Of a DNA stretch of 64,000 nucleotides, positions 51,104 through 60,886 are shown one piece after another. The notes under the pieces are model-generated. The model was not told where the DNA came from, made no database searches, and saw nothing but the letters and a program-made list of their open reading frames with translations. Every line of letters begins with the position of its first letter. The stretch's first letter is position 1. The stretch is taken from contig NZ_JAZDUE010000014.1 in NCBI RefSeq assembly GCF_036350515.1, forward strand, positions 62,001 to 126,000, read 5' to 3'. Made by a program: the position numbers and the translations under genes. Origin of the DNA: Gordonia prachuapensis. Its GTDB lineage: Bacteria; Actinomycetota; Actinomycetes; Mycobacteriales; Mycobacteriaceae.

Positions 51104-52138
51104 GTGCAACGCAGCGGCGTGACCCCTGTTCCGGCGGCCCGGCGCCGGCTCCCGAACCCTCGGCGGGCAAGGCGGGCGGCAGGTGCCGTCGCATCGGTCG
51201 TGGCGTTCGCCGCGCTGGCGGGGTGCGCAGGCGAGCAACCGCTGACGACCCCCGACGGCTCCCCCATCTCCACGGTGACCACACGCGTCGCCGAGGTGAA
51301 CATCGTCAATGCCGACCGGGACCCGGCGCGCACGTGCCTGGCGCCGACGGCACCCGATCCCGGACAGTCCGACGTCGCGCGCATCGTGGTGACCGACCCC
51401 GCCCTGCTCGACGCGATCTGCGCGCTCGGCATCGGACCCAAAGTGGTCGCGGTCGCCGCCGACGCCGGCTCGGTGCCCGCCTACCTCGGGCCCCAGCTCG
51501 CCGCGGTACCGACCATCGGGACGACGCCGGACCCGGCAGCTGCGGCCGAGGCCGCTCCCGACATCGTTCTCTCCACCCCACGCTCCGCCGCGTCGGCCGG
51601 GGCGTTCGGCGAGACCCGCGCCGTGACCATCTCCGGCGACGGGGACTGGCGGTCGGAGTTCACGGCGGTCGCGGACGCGCTGGGCAGATCATCGAGCGGC
51701 GCGCGCCTGCTCGAGGAGTTCGACACGGAGACCCGACGCACCGGGCGCCGGATGGACGCGGCGCACAGTCAGGTGTCACTCGTCCGGTTCACCGGCGAGT
51801 CGGAGATGATCGCCGGCACCGACAGCTTCGCGGGGCAGATCCTGGCGTCGATCGGTGTGCAACGTCCGGAGCCGCAGCGCTCGGAAGGTTCGTTCACCGT
51901 CACCGATCAGAACTTCACCGACGCCGACGCCGACCTCATCTATGTGAGCTTCCTCGGCGAACGTGGACTCGCGCACGGGAAGGACGTCCTCCTGAGCGAT
52001 CGGTGGCTGGACATGGGTGCGCCCACGTGGAAGCGGGTGCTCGCCGTCGACGACGCCATCTGGTACGGCGGCGACGGCCTGGCCGCGGCCTGGCTGGTGC
52101 TCAACGACGTGAAGGTGTCGCTCGACGGCAACTCGTGA
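51104..52138 (+). CDS. Iron-siderophore ABC transporter substrate-binding lipoprotein (FecB-like)
   Basis: 344 residues from GTG 51104 (GTG 51119 possible). Signal peptide with lipobox LAALAGC at about residue 40. The PeriBP domain has RIVVTDPALLDAICALGIGPKVVAVAADAG, TPDPAAAAEAAPDIVLST, and a C-terminal DDAIWYGGDGLAAAW. It captures a ferric siderophore outside the membrane. Position matches fecB (Rv3044) beside ctaD. No permease or ATPase adjoins it. A leaderless start is possible. Confidence 0.88.
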   Translation: MQRSGVTPVPAARRRLPNPRRARRAAGAVASVVAFAALAGCAGEQPLTTPDGSPISTVTTRVAEVNIVNADRDPARTCLAPTAPDPGQSDVARIVVTDPALLDAICALGIGPKVVAVAADAGSVPAYLGPQLAAVPTIGTTPDPAAAAEAAPDIVLSTPRSAASAGAFGETRAVTISGDGDWRSEFTAVADALGRSSSGARLLEEFDTETRRTGRRMDAAHSQVSLVRFTGESEMIAGTDSFAGQILASIGVQRPEPQRSEGSFTVTDQNFTDADADLIYVSFLGERGLAHGKDVLLSDRWLDMGAPTWKRVLAVDDAIWYGGDGLAAAWLVLNDVKVSLDGNS

Positions 52139-52188
52139 CGCCCTGCGATGGTGGCCCGGTCGGGGCGCTCGGGCGATGATGGTTCTCG

Positions 52189-55113
52189 ATGCCATTCGAC
52201 GCACGCTCGCCGACCTCGGTCGAGGACCGGCGCACCCTTCCGCTGCACGGCCTCTGGCGGCCGGGGGTCGGACTCGCCCTGTGGTGGGCCGACGCCGACG
52301 CCGGCCCCGACGATCTGCCGCAGACCCTCGCCGATCTGCTCCGACCGCGACGCGCTCGCCGTGAGCTCGGGATCATCGGACCATCCGGTCGGCGGGAATT
52401 CGTCGCGACGATGACCCTCGGCGCCGGGTCGGCGGCGGCGTTCCTCGACGTCAGCCGACCCCACCCGGTGAGCGGGGAGATCGCCTGGTGCCGCTACGTA
52501 CTCGACGGCATCCGTCGTCAGGTGGGATCGGGGGCGGTGGCACCGGGGGCGGCCGAGGTGGCCGGCGAGACGATGATGCGGTGGCAGGCCGTGCCCACAC
52601 CCGCCTGGCGCAGCTGGGTCGCGGTGGTCACCGCCGCGGCTCCGGCCATCGTCACCGCGAACGGCGGCACCGAGACGGTGAGCGATCTGATCGCCGAACT
52701 CCTCGACCACGAGTGCCGCGGCCGGATCGCGGCGGCGGCGCCGATCGGGACCGACGATCGACCCGGCGGATGGCTGGCGGAGGGACTGGGGATCGACCCG
52801 CCCGACCTTCCCATGGCGCTCCAACAACGCCTCCGGTCCGCGTCCGCGGCCTGGATGGCCTGGAACTCCGCCGGACCACAAGACGATTCGACCGTGCTGC
52901 TACGGCTACACGAACCCGACGACGAATCGGAGGACTCCTGGCGACCCCACCTCCCGGCGGGCACCACGCTGTGGCGCCTTCAGGTGTGCCGCCGCCACCC
53001 GGACGGCCGCATCATCGCCGTCGCGCCCCACCGGCTCGACCAACATGAACTCGACCGGGTCACCAGCGCGCTCGCCACCGCGGTCCGCGCCTTTCCCGAA
53101 CTGTCGCGGGCCGAACCCGACCGCCACACCCTCGACTTCCTGCTCACCACACCGCAGGTCGAGATGCTGTTCACCGACGGCGCGGCCGCGCTCACCGCGG
53201 CCGGGTGCCCCGTCCTCCTGCCGCGCACGATCGCGGAGGTCCGACCCACGCTCGGGCTCCGGGCACGACCGGTGGCGACCAGTACCGGGCGCGCGGCGCA
53301 GATCGGGGCGGCCGAGATCGACGAATTCGAGTGGCGGCTGGCTCTCGGCGACGATCCGGCCGCCATGACCCTGTCGGACGCCGACCTCGCCGACCTCGCA
53401 CGACGACAGGGTGATCTGGTGCAGGTCCGAGGTACATGGGTGCGCGCCGAGCACGCCGCTCTCACCAGGGCCGCCGCGTTCGTGATGGCGCAGAAGGCGC
53501 ACACGGCCTCCGACCATCCGGTCGACATGGGCGAACTGTTCAACCTCGTCGTCGACACCGTGCCGGTGCCGGTCACATCGATCGAAGGCCTGCGCTGGCT
53601 CGACGACATCGCCGCGGGTGGTGCACTCCGGCCCACCCCGATCCCGCCACCGCCCATGCTCCACGCCGAGCTCCGCCCGTATCAGCAACGCGGATTGGAG
53701 TGGCTGGTCTACCTGTCGACCCATCGGATCGGCGGGGTCCTGGCCGACGACATGGGCCTGGGCAAGACCATCCAGATCATCGCGTTGCTGTGTCACGAGC
53801 GTCCGGCGGGTGTGATCGTCGATCCGACGCTCGTCGTCTGTCCGATGTCGGTCGTCGGCAACTGGGAACGCGAGATCGCCCGGTTCGCACCACATCTGCG
53901 AGTCGTCGTCCATCACGGGACTTCGCGCGCGGTGCGGTCCACCATCGATGATGTGCTGTCGGGCGCCGACGTGGTGCTGACCACGTTCGCCATCGCGACC
54001 CGGGACCGCGAGATGCTCGCCGGACACCGGTGGCGACGCGTCGTCGTCGACGAGGCGCAGCACCTCAAGAACGTGGCCACCAAGGCGTCGAAGGCGGTGC
54101 GCGCGGTGCGCGCGGACCATCGGATCGCACTCACCGGCACGCCCGTGGAGAATCGGCTCGAAGACCTGCGCGCGGTGATCGACCTGGTCAACCCCGGTTT
54201 GCTGGGTTCGGCCTCGAAGTTCCGTGCACGATTCGCCGAACCGATCGAACGGGATCGTGACACCGCCACGGTCCGGCGCCTGAACGCGCTGACACGCCCG
54301 TTCATCCTGCGGCGGGAGAAGACCGACCCGGCGATCATCGGCGACCTGCCGGAGAAGACCGACATCACCGTCCGCACCAACCTGACCGTCGAGCAGGCGG
54401 CGTTGTACCGAGCGGTGATCGACGAACTGATGGAGGCGCTGCGCAGCAAACAGCAGCGGACTATCCGGCGCCGCAACATCCTGGCCGCGTTGACCCGCCT
54501 CAAACAGGTGTGCAATCACCCGGCCCATTACCTCGCGGACTCATCGGACATGCTGCGCCGCAATCGACATCGCTCCGGCAAGGTCGAGTTGCTCGTCGAC
54601 ATCCTCAGCACTGCCGCCGCGGAGGGTGATCGCGCCCTGGTGTTCACCCAGTTCGCCGCGTTCGGGCAGATGCTCTCGGAGTGGTTGGCCCCGACGCTCG
54701 GGGAGCCGGTGCCGGTACTGCACGGTGGGGTCGGTCGCACCGACCGGGACGCGATGGTGGCGCGCTTCCAGGCCGGCGACGGCCCGCCGGCGTTGATCGC
54801 GACGTTGAAGGCCGGTGGCACCGGGCTCAACCTCACCGCGGCGAATCACGTACTGCATGTGGATCGGTGGTGGAACCCTGCCGTCGAGGATCAGGCGACC
54901 GACCGCGCCTATCGGATCGGGCAACATCAACGGGTTCAGGTGCACCGATTCCTGTGTGTGGGGACCCTAGAGGAGCGCATCGACGAGATGATCGCGGCGA
55001 AGCGGGAACTGTCCCGGCTGACCGTCAGCGCGGGCGAGAACTGGCTGTCCGACCTCGGCGACGACGAGCTCTTCGACCTGTTCCGGTTACGCGACGAGGC
55101 GGTCAGCGAGTGA
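52189..55113 (+). CDS. SNF2-family DEAD-like helicase (HelZ-type)
   Basis: 974 residues. N-terminal half includes an SNF2-associated domain (about 330-450). The helicase core follows: Q/motif I DDMGLGKT (520-527), motif II DEAQ (621-624), LTGTPVENRLEDL, LKQVCNHPAHYL, FTQFAAFGQMLSEWLAP, LKAGGTGLNLTAANHVLHVDRWWNP and DRAYRIGQHQRVQVHRF. ATP-driven DNA translocase, probably in repair or chromosome remodelling. Its stop overlaps the next gene's GTG, so it works with the SWIM protein. Confidence 0.92.
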   Translation: MPFDARSPTSVEDRRTLPLHGLWRPGVGLALWWADADAGPDDLPQTLADLLRPRRARRELGIIGPSGRREFVATMTLGAGSAAAFLDVSRPHPVSGEIAWCRYVLDGIRRQVGSGAVAPGAAEVAGETMMRWQAVPTPAWRSWVAVVTAAAPAIVTANGGTETVSDLIAELLDHECRGRIAAAAPIGTDDRPGGWLAEGLGIDPPDLPMALQQRLRSASAAWMAWNSAGPQDDSTVLLRLHEPDDESEDSWRPHLPAGTTLWRLQVCRRHPDGRIIAVAPHRLDQHELDRVTSALATAVRAFPELSRAEPDRHTLDFLLTTPQVEMLFTDGAAALTAAGCPVLLPRTIAEVRPTLGLRARPVATSTGRAAQIGAAEIDEFEWRLALGDDPAAMTLSDADLADLARRQGDLVQVRGTWVRAEHAALTRAAAFVMAQKAHTASDHPVDMGELFNLVVDTVPVPVTSIEGLRWLDDIAAGGALRPTPIPPPPMLHAELRPYQQRGLEWLVYLSTHRIGGVLADDMGLGKTIQIIALLCHERPAGVIVDPTLVVCPMSVVGNWEREIARFAPHLRVVVHHGTSRAVRSTIDDVLSGADVVLTTFAIATRDREMLAGHRWRRVVVDEAQHLKNVATKASKAVRAVRADHRIALTGTPVENRLEDLRAVIDLVNPGLLGSASKFRARFAEPIERDRDTATVRRLNALTRPFILRREKTDPAIIGDLPEKTDITVRTNLTVEQAALYRAVIDELMEALRSKQQRTIRRRNILAALTRLKQVCNHPAHYLADSSDMLRRNRHRSGKVELLVDILSTAAAEGDRALVFTQFAAFGQMLSEWLAPTLGEPVPVLHGGVGRTDRDAMVARFQAGDGPPALIATLKAGGTGLNLTAANHVLHVDRWWNPAVEDQATDRAYRIGQHQRVQVHRFLCVGTLEERIDEMIAAKRELSRLTVSAGENWLSDLGDDELFDLFRLRDEAVSE

Positions 55114-55904
55114 GTCCGCGCACCCGTGGTCGGTCGTCGACGCGCGGATATGCGGTCACCCGGTGGGGTCGTGCGTTCGTCGACGTCGTCGAGGGCGCAC
55201 GTGACGGTGATGCGAATCTCCGGCGGATCACGCAGGCGCGCAGGTACTTCCGTGATCATCACGCCGAGGCGGTGCGGATCGTCGGCGGCACCGTGACGGC
55301 GTCGGTGCGCGGGAGTCAGCTCGATCCGTTCGACGTCACCCTGACGATGCGCCCGGTGGACCCGGCGACCGTGGTGGCAATCCTGCGCAGCCGCGATGCG
55401 ATCGGTGACCTGATGGCGCTGACCCGTGGAGACCAGCCCGCGGCGCTCGGAGCCCTGATCCTGCCCACCGAATCGGCCGACATCGCCGCGGATTGCACCT
55501 GCCCGGACTCCTCGTCGAGATGCATCCACGTGCTCTGTGTCGCCTACGAGGTGGCCGCCCAGATCGATCGCGATGCGACGACGCTGCTCACCGTGATGGG
55601 CACGGACACCGCCGAACTGCTGGCCGGCGCGAGCGACCACGCCACCGACGACGCATCGTCGGGCGACCACACCGACCCTGCGCAGCGCGACGAGGTGCCC
55701 GCCGTCGACTTCTACGGGACGAATGCCGTCCTGCCGCCCCTGCCGAGTCCACCCCGACTCAACCCGATCATGGAGCTCGATCCGGCCGCCCTGCGCAAGG
55801 CGCTGCGCGCCTCTGGTATCGCACCCGCCGATATCGGCGAGGCCGTCGATCTGCTCGACGAGCTGTACGAGCGGCTGCGCGACCGCGAAGAGCCGAACCG
55901 ATAG
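55110..55904 (+). CDS. SWIM zinc-finger protein, partner of the SNF2 helicase
   Basis: 264 residues from GTG 55110, overlapping the helicase stop by 4 bases (GTGA). The zinc motif CTCPDSSSRCIHVLCV fits CxC(x)nCxH. The N-terminus has RGYAVTRWGRAFVDVVEGARDGDANLRRI, typical of bacterial SWIM proteins paired with SNF2 helicases. It likely targets the helicase to DNA. The C-terminus is a helical, acidic region of unknown role. Confidence 0.88.
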   Translation: MSPRTRGRSSTRGYAVTRWGRAFVDVVEGARDGDANLRRITQARRYFRDHHAEAVRIVGGTVTASVRGSQLDPFDVTLTMRPVDPATVVAILRSRDAIGDLMALTRGDQPAALGALILPTESADIAADCTCPDSSSRCIHVLCVAYEVAAQIDRDATTLLTVMGTDTAELLAGASDHATDDASSGDHTDPAQRDEVPAVDFYGTNAVLPPLPSPPRLNPIMELDPAALRKALRASGIAPADIGEAVDLLDELYERLRDREEPNR

Positions 55905-55975
55905 GTCGAAGGAGTCCGGAAGCCCGCCCTGTATGCTGCGTCACCAAACATTCGGTTCGGGGGACAGAAGTGACC

Positions 55976-56824
55976 ATGGCACATGACAACGATGCGTACG
56001 GCAACGACGCGTACGGCACCGAGACGTACGGCACCGAGCCTCATCGGGACGAGCGTGACCCCGGTGGGGTCGACGATCCGCCATCCGGCCGGCGCGGTTC
56101 GCGCGTCAACGTCCCCACGGTCATCGCCTCCGCAGGTGTCGCCGCCGTCACGTCGGCGCTGTTCGTGGCGATCGGCGCCATCGGGTTGCTGGCGGTCGAC
56201 AATGCGCGAGATGGTGACAGCAGCGGCGCCCAACCGACCGTGGTGAATCTGGGCAGCGCACAGGCCGGACAGCAGGGCATTCCGCCGGCTGCGCTACCGC
56301 CCGGCGGTGCCGGCGCGCTCCCGCCGACCGACCCAGCGGCCGGGGTCCCGGCCCTTCCGGCGCCTGCCGAACAGGTGCCGGCTGCAGCCGCGCCGGCGGC
56401 ACCCGCGCCACCCCAGGCAGCCGTGCCTCCGGCTGCGCCGGAGACGACGACTCCGGCACAGACCGCCGCACCCACGGCCCTGTCCCCCGCGCAGCTGAAC
56501 TCCAAGGTCACCCTGATCATGAACCCCCAGGCCTCCCGAGCCGCGCGGGCCGCCGAACTCGAGGGTGGTGCTCGTGCGCTCGGCGAGGCCGATGCCGTCG
56601 CCCGGGCGCTCGCGAGCTACGGGAACATCGGATTCAGCTACGAGATGGTCGGTCCGGTGACGACCAACGGATCCACCATGTCGGCGCCGCTCAAGATGAC
56701 CCTCGTCGGTCAGGGCTCACGGACACAACAGTTGACGTGGGTCTGGACCGGCGACGACTGGAAGCTGAGCAACCGGAGCGTGTGTGCGGTCACCGCACTC
56801 GCGCTCCTGCCCTGCCGGCTCTGA
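55976..56824 (+). CDS. Membrane-anchored Pro/Ala-rich protein with MTB12-like domain
   Basis: 282 residues from ATG 55976; GTG 55970 with GGGGGA five bases upstream is an alternative. Tyr/Gly/Asp repeats (residues about 6-21), a hydrophobic helix (TVIASAGVAAVTSALFVAIGAIGLLAV), a Pro/Ala/Thr-rich linker (about 85-175), and a C-terminal globular domain (LSPAQLNSKVTLIMNPQASRAARAAELEGGARALG ... LTWVWTGDDWKLSNRSVCAVT) that resembles the low-molecular-weight antigen MTB12 (Rv2376c). The domain would face outside. Two cysteines in the last 20 residues may pair. Function unknown. Confidence 0.68.
   Translation: MAHDNDAYGNDAYGTETYGTEPHRDERDPGGVDDPPSGRRGSRVNVPTVIASAGVAAVTSALFVAIGAIGLLAVDNARDGDSSGAQPTVVNLGSAQAGQQGIPPAALPPGGAGALPPTDPAAGVPALPAPAEQVPAAAAPAAPAPPQAAVPPAAPETTTPAQTAAPTALSPAQLNSKVTLIMNPQASRAARAAELEGGARALGEADAVARALASYGNIGFSYEMVGPVTTNGSTMSAPLKMTLVGQGSRTQQLTWVWTGDDWKLSNRSVCAVTALALLPCRL
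55991..56035 (+). repeat. 15-bp coding repeat (three copies)
   Basis: Units start at 55991, 56006 and 56021 and encode DAYGN, DAYGT, ETYGT. The central nine bases are near-identical. It lies within the N-terminus of the MTB12-like gene. Confidence 0.7.
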
Positions 56825-56833
56825 CGGACTCGT

Positions 56834-57835
56834 TCAGAAATCCCAGTCCTCGTCCTCGGTGTTGACCGCCTTGCCGATGACGTAGCTGCTGCCCGAGCCC
56901 GAGAAGAAGTCATGGTTCTCGTCGGCGTTCGGTGACAGCGCCGACAAGATCGCCGGATTCACATCTGTCTCGTCCCTGGGGAACATCGCCTCGTAACCGA
57001 GGTTCATCAGCGCCTTGTTGGCGTTGTACCGCAGGAACTTCTTGACGTCCTCGCTCAGACCGACCTCGTCGTAGAGCGCCTCGGTGTAGTCGGACTCGTT
57101 GTCGTAGAGCTCGAACAGCAGCTCGAAGGTGTAGTCCTTGAGCTCCTGCCGACGCTCAGGGGTCTCCACCTCAAGGCCACGCTGATACTTGTAGCCGATG
57201 TAGTAGCCGTGGACGGCCTCGTCACGGATGATCAGCCGGATCAGGTCGGCCGTGTTGGTGAGCTTGGCCCGGCTGCTCCAGTACATCGGCAGATAGAAGC
57301 CGGAGTAGAACAGGAACGACTCGAGCAGGGTCGAGGCGACCTTGCGCTTGAGCGGGTCGTCGCCACGGTAGTAGTCCATGACGATCTGCGCCTTGCGCTG
57401 CAGCTGCTCGTTCTCCTCCGACCAGCGGAACGCCTCGTCGATCTCCTTGGTGGAGCACAACGTCGAGAAGATGGAGCTGTAGCTCTTGGCGTGCACCGAC
57501 TCCATGAATGCGATGTTGGTGAGCACCGCCTCCTCGTGCGGCGTGGTCGCATCCGGGATCAGCGAGACCGCACCGACGGTGCCCTGGATGGTGTCGAGCA
57601 GCGTCAGGCCGGTGAAGACCCGCATCGTCAGCTGCTTCTCGTACTCGGTGAGGGTGTGCCACGACTGGATGTCGTTGGACACCGGCACCTTCTCCGGCAG
57701 CCAGAAGTTGCCGGTGAGGCGATCCCAGACCTCGGCGTCCTTCTCGTCGGGGACGCGGTTCCAGTTGATCGCGGAGACGCGACTCACCAGCTTGATGGGT
57801 GCGCCGTCGGCGGGGCTGTGCGGTGCTGCGGTCAT
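56834..57835 (-). CDS. nrdF: Ribonucleotide reductase class Ib, beta subunit
   Basis: 333 residues. Ligands of the di-metal site are D81, E112, H115, E172, E206 and H209, and Y119 is the radical-bearing tyrosine (MESVHAKSYSS). The C-terminus ends with TEDEDWDF, the peptide that docks on NrdE. With manganese it supplies the radical for ribonucleotide reduction. GAGGCG lies before the ATG. It follows a mycothiol-type gene and nrdE on the same strand, so one operon is likely. Confidence 0.95.
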   Translation of the reverse strand: MTAAPHSPADGAPIKLVSRVSAINWNRVPDEKDAEVWDRLTGNFWLPEKVPVSNDIQSWHTLTEYEKQLTMRVFTGLTLLDTIQGTVGAVSLIPDATTPHEEAVLTNIAFMESVHAKSYSSIFSTLCSTKEIDEAFRWSEENEQLQRKAQIVMDYYRGDDPLKRKVASTLLESFLFYSGFYLPMYWSSRAKLTNTADLIRLIIRDEAVHGYYIGYKYQRGLEVETPERRQELKDYTFELLFELYDNESDYTEALYDEVGLSEDVKKFLRYNANKALMNLGYEAMFPRDETDVNPAILSALSPNADENHDFFSGSGSSYVIGKAVNTEDEDWDF

Positions 57836-57880
57836 CGTTGTCGCCTCCTACGGCGGATGGGTGCGGTTCTGGGTTGGTGG

Positions 57881-58624
57881 TCAGGTCACATGGACGAGAT
57901 CGAGGATCGGTACGGGCAACGCGTCATCGCCGACGACGTCGAGGTCTTTGTGCGACCGCCGATGCCAGAGCATGAGGAGCAGATCAGAGATCGGCCCACG
58001 CAGCGCGACGTCGGCCTTCGCGTGGCCGCGCCGATGTGAGATTCCTTCGGGTGTGATCTCCCACAGCCATTCACCGTCGTCGATGTCGGTGGCATGCAGG
58101 TGGACAGTACGTCCGACGAGGGCCGCGGGAACGCCGTTGCCACGAGCAATGAAACGGGGCGCGAAGACCTCGAGCCATTCGTCGATGCCGTCGACCGCCA
58201 GGGTCGGATCGATCGCACGTTGGCCACCGGGAACCGTCGCCGACTCGAGATCCCACCGGTGGACGGCCAGCTCGTTCGCCTGCCGGCGATACCAGAAGGC
58301 GACGGTCTTCGGTCCGCCGATCGCGGGGACGGTGTCGTCCGGGTCCTTGGCGGTGAGGGATGCGATCAGCTGATCCCGCCCTTCTCCGTACCAGTCGATC
58401 ACCGCCTCGCCGGCCGGAACCTCAATCCCGTCATATCCCCGATACAAGCGGGTGCCGTCGATGCGGTCGGCCGCCCACCGATGGACGGCGCCGACATGCC
58501 CCAGCAGATCGTGCACTGTCCAGCCCGGGCAAGCCGGGATCTCGGCGCCCAACACCTCGGCACCGGTATCGGCGAGCACCGCGCTCTCGGCGCGGATCGC
58601 GTGCAGCCACTCCTCGGGCGTCAT
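57881..58624 (-). CDS. Maleylpyruvate isomerase-family, mycothiol-dependent protein
   Basis: 247 residues. N-terminal DinB-like bundle with metal-type histidines (TVHDLLGHVGAVHRW, ELAVHRWDLESA) and a C-terminal MDMPI_C domain (GRTVHLHATDIDDGEWLWEI). Uses mycothiol in isomerisation or ligation of small electrophiles. It is inserted between nrdE (13 bases upstream) and nrdF (45 bases downstream), unlike M. tuberculosis. A link to thiol-redox supply for the reductase is only an inference. Confidence 0.85.
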   Translation of the reverse strand: MTPEEWLHAIRAESAVLADTGAEVLGAEIPACPGWTVHDLLGHVGAVHRWAADRIDGTRLYRGYDGIEVPAGEAVIDWYGEGRDQLIASLTAKDPDDTVPAIGGPKTVAFWYRRQANELAVHRWDLESATVPGGQRAIDPTLAVDGIDEWLEVFAPRFIARGNGVPAALVGRTVHLHATDIDDGEWLWEITPEGISHRRGHAKADVALRGPISDLLLMLWHRRSHKDLDVVGDDALPVPILDLVHVT

Positions 58625-58637
58625 CGGTGATCAGTCC

Positions 58638-60833
58638 TCACAACATGCAGGAAACGCAACCCTCCACCTCAGTCCCCTCGAGAGCGAGCTGACGCAGACG
58701 GATGTAGTAGAGCGTCTTGATCCCCTTGCGCCATGCGTAGATCTGCGCCTTGTTGACGTCGCGGGTGGTGGCGGTGTCCTTGAAGAACAAGGTGAGACTC
58801 AGCCCCTGGTCGACGTGCTGGGTCGCCGCGGCGTAGGTGTCGATGACCTTCTCGTACCCGATCTCATACGCATCCTGGTAGTACTCCAGGTTGTCGTTGG
58901 TCATGTACGGCGCCGGGTAATAGACGCGGCCGATCTTGCCTTCCTTGCGGATCTCGATCTTCGCGGCGACCGGGTGGATCGAGCTGGTCGAGTGGTTGAT
59001 GTAGGAGATCGATCCGGTCGGCGGGACGGCCTGCAGATTCTGGTTGTAGATACCGTCGCGCTGCACGGCGGCCTTCAGCTCCCGCCAGTCGTCCTGGGTG
59101 GGAATGTGAATTCCGGCCTGGCCGAACAGGTCGCGTACCTTCTGGGTCGCCGGCTCCCACACCTTCTCGGTGTACTTGTCGAAGAACTCCCCGCTGGCGT
59201 ACTTCGACTTCTCGAAGCCGCCGAAGGCATGGCCACGTTCACGCGCGATCTTGTTCGACGCCCGCAGCGCGTGGAACAGCACCGTGTAGAAGTAGATGTT
59301 CGTGAAGTCGACACCTTCGTCGCTGCCGTAGAAGATCCGTTCGCGGGCCAGGTAGCCGTGTAGATTCATCTGACCGAGGCCGATGGCGTGGGAGTCGTTG
59401 TTGCCCTTCTCGATCGAGGGCACCGAGGTGATCGAGGTCTGATCGCTGACCGCGGTGAGACCGCGGATCGCGGTCTCGATGGTCTGCCCGAAGTCGGGTG
59501 AGTCCATCGCCTTGGCGATGTTGAGCGACCCGAGGTTGCACGAGATGTCCTTACCGATGTGCGAGTAGGACAGGTCGTCGTTGAACTCCGACGCGGTGGA
59601 GACCTGCAGGATCTCCGAGCACAGGTTGGAGTGGGTGATCTTGCCGTCGATCGGGTTGGCCCGGTTCACCGTGTCCTCGAACATGATGTACGGGTAGCCC
59701 GACTCGAACTGCAGCTCGGCGAGGGTCTGGAAGAACTCGCGCGCCTTGATCTTGGTCTTGCGGATGCGCTTGTCCTCGACCATCTCGTGGTACTTGTCCG
59801 TGACGTTCACGTCGGCGAACGGCACCCCGTAGACGCGCTCGACGTCGTACGGGCTGAACAGGTACATGTCGTCGTTGTCCTTGGCGAGCTGGAAGGTGAT
59901 GTCGGGGATCACCACACCGAGCGACAACGTCTTGATGCGGATCTTCTCGTCCGCGTTCTCCCGCTTGGTGTCGAGGAAGCGGTAGATGTCGGGATGATGG
60001 GCGTGCAGATACACCGCGCCCGCGCCCTGGCGCGCGCCGAGCTGGTTGGCGTAGGAGAACGAGTCCTCGAGCAGCTTCATGATCGGGATGACGCCCGAGC
60101 TCTGGTTCTCGATCTTCTTGATCGGCGCGCCGTGCTCACGGATGTTGGACAGCAGCAGCGCCACTCCTCCGCCGCGCTTGGAGAGCTGGAGAGCCGAATT
60201 GATCGATCTCCCAATGGATTCCATATTGTCTTCGATGCGAAGGAGGAAGCAGCTCACCGGCTCGCCGCGCTGCTTCTTGCCCGAGTTGAGGAAGGTGGGG
60301 GTGGCCGGCTGGAAACGCCCATCGATGATCTCGTCGACGAGATGACGGGCCAACGCCGTGTCACCGTCGGCCAGCGTCAGCGCGACCATGCACACCCGGT
60401 CCTCGAAGCGTTCCAGGAACCGCTTGCCGTCGAAGGTCTTGAGCGTGTAGCTGGTGTAGTACTTGAACGCGCCGAGGAACGTCGGGAATCGAAACTTCTT
60501 CGAGAATGCATGCCCGAACAGGAGTTTCACGAACTCGCGGTCGTACTTCGCGAGGACCTCGGGCTCGTAATAGTTCTCCTCGAGCAGGTAGTCGAGCTTC
60601 TCGTCGAGGTCATGGAAGAAGACCGTGTTCTGGTTGACGTGCTGCAGGAAGTACTGGTTGGCCGCCTCGCGGTCCTTGTCGAACTGGATGTTGCCGTCCC
60701 TGTCGTACAGGTTCAGCATCGCGTTGAGCGCGTGATAGTCCAGTTCGCCGGGCTCGTGGCCCGACGGCCCGGCGTGCACACCGGACTTGCTGGCCGAGGC
60801 GGTGTCCGAGACGGGTGCTGCGGTTGGCGACAC
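58638..60833 (-). CDS. nrdE: Ribonucleotide reductase class Ib, alpha subunit
   Basis: 731 residues from GTG 60833, with GGAG six bases upstream. Carries the N-terminal helical part, the catalytic barrel with NLCSEI and SQ/TSITSVPSIEKGNN, and the C-terminal redox cysteines CVSC. Converts ribonucleoside diphosphates to deoxy forms. The 5' part GELDYHALNAMLNLYDRDGNIQF is standard for actinobacterial NrdE. Lies after nrdI, as in the M. tuberculosis nrdHIE order. Confidence 0.97.
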   Translation of the reverse strand: MSPTAAPVSDTASASKSGVHAGPSGHEPGELDYHALNAMLNLYDRDGNIQFDKDREAANQYFLQHVNQNTVFFHDLDEKLDYLLEENYYEPEVLAKYDREFVKLLFGHAFSKKFRFPTFLGAFKYYTSYTLKTFDGKRFLERFEDRVCMVALTLADGDTALARHLVDEIIDGRFQPATPTFLNSGKKQRGEPVSCFLLRIEDNMESIGRSINSALQLSKRGGGVALLLSNIREHGAPIKKIENQSSGVIPIMKLLEDSFSYANQLGARQGAGAVYLHAHHPDIYRFLDTKRENADEKIRIKTLSLGVVIPDITFQLAKDNDDMYLFSPYDVERVYGVPFADVNVTDKYHEMVEDKRIRKTKIKAREFFQTLAELQFESGYPYIMFEDTVNRANPIDGKITHSNLCSEILQVSTASEFNDDLSYSHIGKDISCNLGSLNIAKAMDSPDFGQTIETAIRGLTAVSDQTSITSVPSIEKGNNDSHAIGLGQMNLHGYLARERIFYGSDEGVDFTNIYFYTVLFHALRASNKIARERGHAFGGFEKSKYASGEFFDKYTEKVWEPATQKVRDLFGQAGIHIPTQDDWRELKAAVQRDGIYNQNLQAVPPTGSISYINHSTSSIHPVAAKIEIRKEGKIGRVYYPAPYMTNDNLEYYQDAYEIGYEKVIDTYAAATQHVDQGLSLTLFFKDTATTRDVNKAQIYAWRKGIKTLYYIRLRQLALEGTEVEGCVSCML

Positions 60834-60886
60834 GAAAGACTCCTGCAGTTGGTGGTGATGACTTGTATATCCGGGCGGTCCGACAA

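Noticed and set aside
50937..51122. 61-residue gene in the ctaD-fecB gap
   Set aside because: No ribosome site, no domain, and it overlaps the fecB start; the gap is better read as a promoter region.
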